A model generated the notes under the pieces. That model was not told where the DNA came from. It made no database searches and was given only the letters and a program-made list of their open reading frames with translations. A DNA stretch of 64,000 nt. Source: Davidsoniella eucalypti. Lineage: Eukaryota; Ascomycota; Sordariomycetes; Microascales; Ceratocystidaceae. The stretch lies in contig RMBW01000065.1 of the NCBI GenBank assembly GCA_004009845.1, forward strand, positions 116,644 to 180,643, given 5' to 3'. Positions 22,262 to 31,399 of the stretch are shown here, in pieces. Made by a program: the position numbers and the translations under genes. Numbering within the stretch: the first letter of the stretch is position 1; every line of letters starts with the position of its first letter.

Positions 22262-25200
22262 TTACATCTCCAGAGTCAGCTTGTATGGACTCATGCGATG
22301 GCCACTGTCGCCGTCATAGCGGACAGTTCGGCCATTGCAAGCCTCAAGATAGCCACCAAAATAGTGGTGCGTCCAGCGCAACATGGTGGAATACTGATCG
22401 CTTGCGTCGGTCCGGATAGGAATAACACGGATGTCATTGCGGTCGTCATCGTCGGGCAAATCGATTGGGTTATCAGCAGTAGAAACAATCAACTCGTGAA
22501 GATAGGGGATCTTACGTCTTTCATCGGTCAGAGTAGAGTCTATGGTGATGATCTCTGCGAGAGGCCCATCTTCCTCTGCATCCCAGACCAGCGCAGGCTC
22601 GAGGTCCTTCGTGTGCCAGGCACCCAAGATGGCGTGGGAATTGTCAGCATAGGTGATTCGCATAGCGATGATACGCCTACGTAGATAGCCTACCTCAAGT
22701 GCAACAGCGTTAGCTAATGTGGCATAACTATTGTAAGTCTCCCAGGAGCTACGGCCATTAAGGCGTCTTTTGGTCAGTTGGGTACGGTCACCATACAGCT
22801 CGACACGGTTGTCTCCAATAGGGTAGTCAGAAAGGGTCTGGATGGCCGCCATAGTCTGCATATAGTTACTACTAGGGGCAGTGTCGAAGGCCAGGCCGTG
22901 CAACTTGGCAGTCTGAGAGCCAGCCAGCACAGTCCAGGTCGTGTATTCAAACAGACTGGCTATGATAGGCCCAAAGACAAAGCTGCGGCCTTGGTTTGTG
23001 AAAACGGCGAAAAACTCGTTGTTTTCACGTGCTCTATAGTTCACGTGACAGTGCCACATCTTAGTAAAGGTCTCACCAGGGCGCAACATGAAGGTCAACG
23101 GCATAACGGCAAACTCGTGTTCGCGCATCTGGTGCTTCTCAACGGTATGGTCGTTTCCATCGCGGTGATGGACTGTGACGGAGACGATACCGGCACGACA
23201 GATCCGCGCAGTGATACCTGTACAATACTCACCTTTCTTGTTCTCGAAGGGCATGTAGTTGAAGTGAATGCCGCCGACGTAGCAGAAGCCACGGCTAACA
23301 ACCGTCGATCCGAGAGGAGGCAGTTGGCCTCTCCAGAGCGTTTGGCGAACGGGCGGCGCGTGGTCATCTTCAGTCGTGGGTTGCGTGATATCGAGGACCC
23401 GGCCGCCGTACCGTGTCACAGAAAGCAAGTTGCCAAAAACACGGCTACGTAAAGCATTAGAAGGCGCTCGGCCGATCGAGTCGGGGCGCCTACCATCATT
23501 GTAGTGGATAGTGAACTTCATCACACCCCAGGGGCCGGTGGCAACCTCGAAGTGGCTGATGGTTGCCGTGTTTCTGATGAAGATGCCGTTCCGCTCGGGA
23601 ATCTGATCACAGACTTCGAGTTGCGTCTCGGTCGGGTCGACGAAAATGCCCATGTCGCTCAGGTACGAGGCTGGCCCCTGGGCACAGTAATCGGCAAACA
23701 AGTAGAGCGACGCCGGAGTTTGGTCGGGTGGCGGAAAGGCCGCGATGCCGTTGTTGATCTGCTGACGGTACATGAAATGTTCGTCGAGCCGCAACGGAGT
23801 GCCTTTGTTGGTGTTTCTGAGTATCTTGGGCACAATACGCAACGCGTTGAGCGTTCGGCCGGCTTCGGAGGTGATGTCGATCTGGGCCAGAACCTGGTCC
23901 TGTAGCTCTATCGGCAAGGACTTGATACGGCGGAATAGCAGGGCAGTCTCCGAGTTCTCTCCGGGCATCACGTGAAACAGCTCCTGGGCTTGAAGCGGTC
24001 GAATATACTCGTGGCATAGGGTCCGGTTCATGATAGGGTCGATGTTGACGGCAAGCTGGAAGATTCGGTCCGTCAGGTCGTGGGGGCTAATCTTAGCCTT
24101 GATTCCTTCAGCCCACACTGTATCCAAACAGGTCTTGTGGGCAGTGAAGGCACGCTTCGGGATCACAGCACTGCGGTCCAGTTCGATGACTGGGTTGCCG
24201 CTGCTCTCTAGATACGGCATGTTGAAGAAGATCTTCTCACGGCTACCGTCTCGGCGCCGAATGGTCGACACCCGAGCCGAGTCTCCGATGCCCCACAAAG
24301 TGAGGTTGTAACCATCGATGATGCGTGCCTCGTCTCTGTGTTCACGATCCGGACCCAGCGAGACCAACAGGTGGAAGTCGATGCCCGTTCTGGCAGCCGA
24401 CTCTAGCCAGCGTGAGAACGGGTCGTTCAGCACTTCGCCGTGGTTTTCTACCGAGTGCTGACTTTCACAGTCGTGGCAGTAGCAACTGCCACGAACATGG
24501 TGCAGCGTAGTCTGCAAACACATGAAGCAGAACGCGTCCGGATCGTACACGGTGGCACTTTCTGCAAATCCGGCTTCGATCACGCGCTGCATGGTGCGGT
24601 CACCGCGGTCAGTATAGAAGTCTTCAAACTCATGCGGGTCGAGTGTGCCGTGAGACTGGAACGGAAGCATGTCCTGTCCCGGGTCACCGCAGTCACAGTC
24701 GATCGCCTGGCATAGCGCACAGCCGCCGGCATCGGACTCGGCCTTCATGGTATTGGGACCGGTGAAGGTGAAGAATTCGTCGACGTCGACGTGGCTGTCG
24801 TCTTCCGAGCCTGACTCCGACGTCGAGTCGCTGAAGTCCAGTGACTCCGGCTCGTCAGAGTTGGCCTGGATCGAAAGATTGTCGGCCATGTCTTCAAGGA
24901 GAGCTCCGATGTCACTGGTGCTTTCGAAGCTTTCGGCGTCGCTATCGCCGTCAGTCCACTCGTCGTCGGGGGCTTCGGCGTTGATAGCCGGAGCCTCGAC
25001 AACGGGAGCCTCAACGGCAAGCCCGCCCACAATGACATCTTCGAAAGGAGCGTCGTTCCAGATGGGGAATACCAGCTCCTGCTGGTCAGCCTGCTGTTCA
25101 ATGGCATTGTTGTCGAACTGAAGCTGAGCTTCCGAAAGCTCTTCCATCAGGTCATCCATGGAAAAGTTCAGCTGCCCAGTCCGCGGATGGACGGGCGCGC

Positions 25201-25393
25201 GGCTCCGGATGCTCGGGGTACACAGGCAAGCAGCCTGCATGTTCAGAAGCGAAGAGCCCGGGTTGGTGGGCTCAACTTCGATGTTCTCAACGTTATCTTG
25301 TAGGGCGTTGCTCTCCGCCTCCCACTCATTGCCGATTGGGAAGAGGTTCGCAGCCATGTTGATGAGGGCTTGTTGGTTCTGGTTGTTGGCCAT
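22262..25393 (-). CDS. Large orphan protein with acidic N-terminus, Cys clusters and F-box-like segment
   Basis: This is a single open frame of 1043 codons from ATG at 25393; I do not recognise a named protein. Residues ~115-220 are strongly acidic (SDSTSESGSEDDSHVDVDE). Two Cys clusters follow: C225-x2-C228-x4-C233-x-C235, and C289-x2-C292 with C304, C306, H307 and C309, suggesting metal binding. An LPIELQDQVLAQI segment near 493-505 resembles an F-box. The C-terminal half has repeated short beta-type motifs of the form (I/F)x(Y/H)xDG with LG nearby (MRITYADNSHAILG, MKFTIHYNDG), as in uncharacterised fungal F-box proteins. Its base composition is clearly more GC-rich than the AT-rich DNA on both sides. 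The stop TAA overlaps a strong donor (ATGTAAGC), so an extra 3' exon is possible (see findings). If the F-box reading is right, a role as a ubiquitin-ligase substrate adaptor would be inferred. Confidence 0.8.
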   Translation of the reverse strand: MANNQNQQALINMAANLFPIGNEWEAESNALQDNVENIEVEPTNPGSSLLNMQAACLCTPSIRSRAPVHPRTGQLNFSMDDLMEELSEAQLQFDNNAIEQQADQQELVFPIWNDAPFEDVIVGGLAVEAPVVEAPAINAEAPDDEWTDGDSDAESFESTSDIGALLEDMADNLSIQANSDEPESLDFSDSTSESGSEDDSHVDVDEFFTFTGPNTMKAESDAGGCALCQAIDCDCGDPGQDMLPFQSHGTLDPHEFEDFYTDRGDRTMQRVIEAGFAESATVYDPDAFCFMCLQTTLHHVRGSCYCHDCESQHSVENHGEVLNDPFSRWLESAARTGIDFHLLVSLGPDREHRDEARIIDGYNLTLWGIGDSARVSTIRRRDGSREKIFFNMPYLESSGNPVIELDRSAVIPKRAFTAHKTCLDTVWAEGIKAKISPHDLTDRIFQLAVNIDPIMNRTLCHEYIRPLQAQELFHVMPGENSETALLFRRIKSLPIELQDQVLAQIDITSEAGRTLNALRIVPKILRNTNKGTPLRLDEHFMYRQQINNGIAAFPPPDQTPASLYLFADYCAQGPASYLSDMGIFVDPTETQLEVCDQIPERNGIFIRNTATISHFEVATGPWGVMKFTIHYNDGRRPDSIGRAPSNALRSRVFGNLLSVTRYGGRVLDITQPTTEDDHAPPVRQTLWRGQLPPLGSTVVSRGFCYVGGIHFNYMPFENKKGEYCTGITARICRAGIVSVTVHHRDGNDHTVEKHQMREHEFAVMPLTFMLRPGETFTKMWHCHVNYRARENNEFFAVFTNQGRSFVFGPIIASLFEYTTWTVLAGSQTAKLHGLAFDTAPSSNYMQTMAAIQTLSDYPIGDNRVELYGDRTQLTKRRLNGRSSWETYNSYATLANAVALEVGYLRRRIIAMRITYADNSHAILGAWHTKDLEPALVWDAEEDGPLAEIITIDSTLTDERRKIPYLHELIVSTADNPIDLPDDDDRNDIRVIPIRTDASDQYSTMLRWTHHYFGGYLEACNGRTVRYDGDSGHRMSPYKLTLEM

Positions 25394-25502
25394 GTTGATA
25401 GTTAGTTGAAAGTGTTGTCGAAAATGTTGTTGATAGTCGTGATTGGTGTCGTATCTGATCTACTTCTTCGTACTCCTCTCATTCTTGTGCGGACATCGCC
25501 AA

Positions 25503-25511
25503 CTTTATATA
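25503..25511 (-). promoter_or_regulatory. TATA box (TATATAAAG) of the orphan gene
   Basis: On the minus strand TATATAAAG ends about 110 bases before the ATG at 25393. That distance and match fit a core promoter with a leader of about 80 bases. No competing TATA box of similar quality is closer. Confidence 0.5.
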
Positions 25512-28500
25512 CTTCATATCGCCTTTGTTCTACATATCCAGATGCCCTACGAAAGAAGCTATACATAATCTTCAACGCTATGAGTGCCATCACGAGTATA
25601 TTAATCATAAAACAAAGCTTTGTCTCTAATGGCCAATGAACAATTAAGTCTTCACCGCGCTATGGTTTCAGATACAATGTCTCTTATTAGTGCTTCGTGA
25701 AGAAAATATTCTTCACTCCAAAGGTAGGCCTTCTTGCTGACAAAGAGAAGTTGATTGCTAACAAAGGAGCTCATGGCATTGACAAAGAGCCTATTGTTGT
25801 TAGCACCGTAGGCCATCCATTTCCTTTGATCTCTTGACTGCGTCTGTCTCTAAAATATCTAGAGGTATAAAGAAACTTAGGGTTTATTCTTCAACCGCTC
25901 TCTCTACTTGGCCATTTTCTTGTACTATTTTATCCTAGTATTCTCTACCTTTCTACTTTAATCTATTGGTTCAACCTCTTTTATTTCATATAGCACTTCT
26001 TTCAATGTCATGATGTTACTTTATTCATCGTGTGAAAGCGTAAAGCAATAGGGTTATTTGAGTAACGTTAGGGTCTCTAGTGTCACCCAAAGAATTGAGC
26101 GCTAACCTGGAATCCCAAAGAGCCACCTTTATGCCATCCCTCTTGACCCAAATCAAGGAAGACACACATATTCTCTAACTATGTAACTACAAAGTTGTAT
26201 TTCTTTCCATGATTATATCACACTTTATATACCATTAGCTCTCTGTCTTATAGTTACTATTGCCATTTTAATCATGTATACAGCAATATGCACAACTTGC
26301 TATCCAACACACAGTTATGCTACAAAATGCTACACAAAACTACGGCCTAATATCAAAGAAAGGTGTCAACGTCACCAAAGGCAGCATCTGTGAGCATATG
26401 TCAGAGCAAAGCATACTATGTATATTTGTTAGGCAGATTCTTGCATCAATGAGTGTTTGACCCCATAGCACGGTCATAGTTGGGGGAAAATGAAGAAACA
26501 GAAAAGAAACTATCAGGCGCTGCCCAAGCAATAGACCGGAAAGCACCCAGTGTTAAAGTTTTAGGCACCAATGACAAAGAAACGATAGTCCGGCTACGCG
26601 TGATGGGTTCGCCTCATTTGTAGTTGACTTAAATGCTGGCACATATTCTCCGCCAGTATTCCTTTTTTCTTTATCTCTAGCTACGTAGTTGAATGTAGTT
26701 GCATCTCAAAATCCAGGAAACCCCTAATGCGCGTTTGTTGGTTCAAACTCCTTCCTATGTTGTTGTGATAAACGGACCGGGACGTGATGGCTGCCCGAAT
26801 ACAGACTAATCAAGACAGCAAACACATGTCTGTATCTGTACATGCATATGTATAGCTGTATGTAATACTGCATGGTACACGTAGACACGTACTTGGATGT
26901 ATGGCTACTTGCATATATGTAATGTATTTTCAAACATGTACTTTAATGCATAAGCACATATACTCACATTCCTGTACTGTATCTGTATACACCTCGTATG
27001 TGTACTTCTAGATATACTTCCGGATACACTCACATGTAAGGTACACCCGAGTACATATTGCGGTTGTATATATGTATATGTACAACTTACACATACGCCT
27101 AAGTATACATGTCTGTGTATCGTGTGCAAACCTGATATACATGTACTTGCAACCTTCTATCGCATCGGAATCCTTCACAATATAAATCCTCTTCCTTCGT
27201 ATTTGTATATAAACCTTCTGCGTGTCGATTTCATGGCGTTTACTCTGAGTTGTAACGTTCTGTATGTATGCTTGAATTGGCACCATGTTTGCCACCCGTC
27301 TTTGAGTTCTATTGCTGGGCTGTTTTTGTATAATCTTGGAGCTTCTGATTAGCTATTAGTTACACTTTGAACTATGTCATTTTATTCTAAAACCTGGTCG
27401 ATGTCTTTCCCGCTTTAAGCGCCAAGTCTGAATCGAGCAATTGCAATCACTTGTAAACGCACCTTCTGTCCTAGTTTTGCTGCACTACAAACAATGTTAT
27501 TACTGTTTTTGTCTCGATTGCCACTCTTTGTTTACGTTTATTTCTTTTTCCTTGCAATTTTTATTTCTTCTTCTTCTCCGTAGCATACACCAACTTTCTG
27601 CCAAAATTGAATGCACCAAGCTGTGCCTTTTGTTTTATATTTCGCTCTATTATAGCTGCATTCAAATTCTCGTCACAAGAATTGCTCATTGGCGTTATTC
27701 AGCCAGCTGTACACCATTGATACTTACCAATACGGATAGCTCTCCATATAGTAAGTATTTGCACAAATATACATATCAACATCTTATATTTATACACAAA
27801 TACAAACAAGCGTGGCATCCACCATGCAAAGTCCGAGGTCAGCTCATGCAACTGCTCCTAGTTGGAGGGCTTGGATGGCTGGCAATGAGGTCGCTGGCAC
27901 CAATTACAGCCGCCTAGAAAATCGGCTAGACCGCACTGGGAAATACGGCTTACGTTATTTGCCGCTGCTATAGCTCACTAATGCTGATGAGTTTCTGTTG
28001 GCAAGCGTAAGCTGTCTCTCGTCTCGACTCGTTTCATTCCGCTGGACATCCTGGATATGACAGAATAACTATCTATTATTCTGATATTTATGCCGGCTGT
28101 TTAATCGCATGTACATACATACAAATATAATTATGTTTGATCCGTCGTTAACCCATACTTTCACTCTTAGCTTCGATATCTATCCGGCCGGCTCGTTTAC
28201 GGAAGAAAAAAAAAATTACAATTAACTTGTAGTAATTCTTCTTTTCCCCCTCCATGATACTCTCGTCCTAATAAGTCCTTGGCTTCATCCTCGCAAGACC
28301 TCAAAGCTTCCATTAACACTGTATTCTCTGCATTCAGTGACTTCTCGCCTCTTGCGCCTAGGCTATCAGCGCATGCGCTACAAGCGGCCACCTGCATCAG
28401 GCCAATCGAACAGAAAATACGGCGTCGGTTTGTACTAGATAAATAAACTGTACAAAACTGTACTTTCCTATGCTGCGTCCTTGGTTTTTCTCTCATTCTC

Positions 28501-28645
28501 TTCCTTCTCTTCCTTCTCTTCTTTCTTTTCATCTCAAGCCAAGTCGCCGTCCCGAATCAAACCCACCCATCATCCATTTTGCTTTGGCTACACCTTGATA
28601 ATCTATAGCCAGATTTTATTGCTTGCAACTTGATAATCTGCTGCC
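25512..28645. other. 3 kb AT-rich intergenic region between divergent genes
   Basis: This separates the orphan gene (-) from the MOV10-like gene (+), so it should hold both promoters. It is AT-rich; 26820-27140 is dense in TGTA/TACA steps (see the GTATCTGTA finding). One stretch near 28197-28532 on the minus strand reads as a Glu/Leu-rich 111-codon frame but has no clear start context or partner exon. No gene is supported. Confidence 0.55.
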
Positions 28646-31186
28646 ATGGCTCCTATTCGGTCGTTCTATTCTCCTCATGCAAGGTAAGATACTCTACAAA
28701 AATTATCCCACAATGTTCAGGCAATGAATAAGCAATCCATGGGCTTTCTTTAGACTATTTGTTCTCTAACATATATTCGTGAAAATAAAAGATATGGACC
28801 TCACAAAACCTATAACTCATCAGAGTATCCTTCAAGGGCCTCGATAACGCCGGGTCAGAATGAAGGATGGGTCCCACGCCAGACACTACCTGCCAACTGT
28901 ATGGTGCAATCTGTTCTAGAAGGGAACAACGCTGCTCCATCAATTAAATCTTCTGGCTCCATGGGTAGCTCTTATACTGCCAACACGAATAGCCGCCCCT
29001 CCCGTACCGGTTTGGATGCTGCTGCCCCTAGTTTCGACCCGCTGTCCTCCGTCAATCACAAGAAGGGGAAGACAATCAAGACTCGTTACAAGACACCATT
29101 TAGTGCGGACAAGTTTGTTAAAAAGGTTTTGACCGATGGTCCTATCTCTAGCCGTCCATACGCTAGCAATGTGTCCACGCAATATCTTTTCCCTAGTGGT
29201 GTCAACCCTCGCAACTATCAAGCAGTGGTGGTTCAACGCATAGAAAATGAGAGAAAGGCTCGCCACAAAATTCGTGCTGACAGCGCACTATATGCCATAA
29301 GTGGCTATTGCTATCGTGAGACCGATCAATCTGCCAAGTGTGTTTTCACAATGAGCGCTGGAAAGCACTTCAAGTACATTCGTCATGGAGATGTCGTTGA
29401 GTTGCGTCTTCTCACGAGAAAGCCTTCAGCACTCCCAAAAACAAGGACTTTGTCAGCCAGAGATTCTGCTGGCCCATCCGCCGTGCCACCATTCAACTCT
29501 ATAACACTATCGTCGGCTGTAGCGAGGCCTGGATCTACAGCGCCTTCTCTTGTATCAGCTGGCATGGATTCACCTGTACCCACACAGCCATCTACTCCCG
29601 TATTGTCACCTCGAAAGATGAAAAGCTACGCTAATGCTGTTGCTAGTCAACCTCCAGTTGTTGAAAATATGTAAGCTTTCCCTCAACATATAAACGGGCA
29701 ACGCTTGGATTCAAGTAGGTTTTAACGTGTGTCAATAAATAGTGAGATGCAGCGAGGCGACAGTCAGGACAGTTGCAATACAGCGGTTTTCAGCGATTCT
29801 AGCGACATTGAATCTTCTCAAAAAGGATCGCCACTATCGTGTTCCTCACACTTGTATTCTACATCAGAAGACTCCATGGACAAGCTTAACCTTGAGTTTA
29901 CTGATTTGATATTTCACACTCGTGTCTCCTCTGTGCAAGACGGAATGCGCGATATCACTGTTACGATTGAAGGACTTCCACCCAGTGTGACGGACTTTGC
30001 CATCTTCAACGTCGTTTTCCCAGAACAAGACGATTATTTCATTTGTGTCGACCGAGCTTTAGATCTCTGTGGGCAAGCTCTTCGCGGTGATCCAGTCCCC
30101 GACATAGTTAGAAAAATTGGACTACTCGATGGGTTCCCTTTACAAGACGAAACGATGACTGATGGCTCCTGGTTGCAAAGTGTACTGTTCCCTACAGAAG
30201 TCGACACCGTGCCTTTCAACCCCTATACGCCATACCTAGCACTTGAAAATTGCTTTCAAAAGGATCTCTCTCCTGAGCAGTGTTATGCTACATCACGCAT
30301 CATTGCTAACGATTATGGTAATCTACCGTTCTTAGTGAGGGCTTTCCCTCGTGTAGAACCTGTGCCTAGCCTGATTGAAGCGTCTCTTCACATCATTGCC
30401 AAAAAAGAAAATGATGGCGCTATTCTTTTCTGTGCAACTGACGATGACGAAGCAGACGAGATCACCATGATTATGTCGCAGTATCTTGACCCTCCACAAC
30501 TATTCCGTCTAATGAGAGGCTCACGTGATACCGATTCCGTATCACCATTCATCTTAAAGAATTGTTTTACTCAAGATGGAGAGTTCTCTATCCCACCAAT
30601 GAAAGAACTCCTCGCATTCGACATTATTGTCACTACATGCGAAGAGGCGGCGTACCTTTTGAATGCTGGCTTGTCCAATGATGATATCTTCAACAAAAAA
30701 AGTGCCAACCACCCTGAAAGTAGCAATATCGCTGAATATTCGTCGCACTGGAGCCATCTTTTCATTGCACAGGCAGACTGCGTCCCCGAACACGAGATTC
30801 TCATTCCTCTAGCTGTTGTAATGCCTCCTGTCATGGAGACTATTGATTCCAGCCGCGACTGGCCTCAGGTGGTTCTTTCAGGGGAAGTTCTCAGTGACGA
30901 AGTAAAGTTTTCAGCTATCTCAAGTGGAGAATTGAATGAAACTTTATTTGGTCGTCTCTCGAAGATTCTCGTTTACTGCGAGAACCCAAGATGGTGGGAA
31001 ATGACAAGATACTACCGTGTGCCCGATGAAGCAAAGTTGAACTTTGCGCAGCCACCCTTTGTGGACATGATTCCGCTTTATCACCACACAGAAGAAGATT
31101 ACGTTGACGTGAATATTCAACTGATGGAGATGTGCCGCAAATGGGATGCTGAGAGGCCAGCAAGCTTCAAGGCGAAGTTGATGTAA
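28646..31186 (+). CDS. Degenerate MOV10/SDE3-like SF1 RNA helicase (pseudo-helicase)
   Basis: Three exons join in frame: 28646-28683, 28792-29670 and 29743-31186 (introns of 108 and 72 bases, donors GTAAGA and GTAAGC), giving 786 residues. Residues 1-~350 are Ser/Pro-rich with one unrecognised compact block near 130-220. From ~350 the protein follows the Upf1-like SF1 helicases of the MOV10/SDE3/Armitage type: a beta-barrel-like part, a Q-motif equivalent LSPEQ at 481-485, ILFCATDDDEAD at 533-544 where family members have ILxCAPSNSAAD, FRLMRGSRD at 560-568 (family xRLxAPSRD), DIIVTT at 599-604, HLFIAQAD at 644-651 (family HxFIDEAG), and VVLSGEVLS at 682-690 (family VLAGDPxQL). The Walker A equivalent at 506-513 reads AFPRVEPV, so Lys/Thr, the DE of motif II and the Gln of motif III are all missing. 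RecA2 after motif IV (RYYR, 728-731) is absent. ATP hydrolysis is therefore unlikely. Family relatives act in RNA silencing; a scaffold or regulatory role is inferred only. Confidence 0.75.
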
Positions 31187-31399
31187 AGTCTTTTGAGATC
31201 AAGATGTGCCAACTAACAGTCATTTTGGTAGTAGTTCTTTGTGGTCGTTGATGTGGGTAGTGGTAGCAAGATACGTTTTGTAGCAAGATACGTTTTTATT
31301 CTATTTATTCCAGAGCATTTTGATATTGATTATCATACTTGTAGATCGTGTGCAATAGTGAATAATAAAATCGCATGGACATAATATGTCGTCGACATA
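31187..31399. other. 3' region of the helicase-like gene
   Basis: The 213 bases between the helicase-like stop codon and the transposon include a 17-base tandem duplication (31263-31296) and an AATAATAAAA stretch near 31360 that could act as a polyadenylation element. Confidence 0.4.
31263..31296 (+). repeat. 17-base tandem duplication
   Basis: The unit GTAGCAAGATACGTTTT occurs twice back to back with no mismatch, about 80 bases after the helicase-like stop codon, so it probably lies in the 3' untranslated region. Confidence 0.85.

Noticed and set aside
23227..23232. GTGAGT donor-like site inside the orphan gene (minus strand)
   Set aside because: The frame and protein pattern continue smoothly through it and no suitable acceptor follows.
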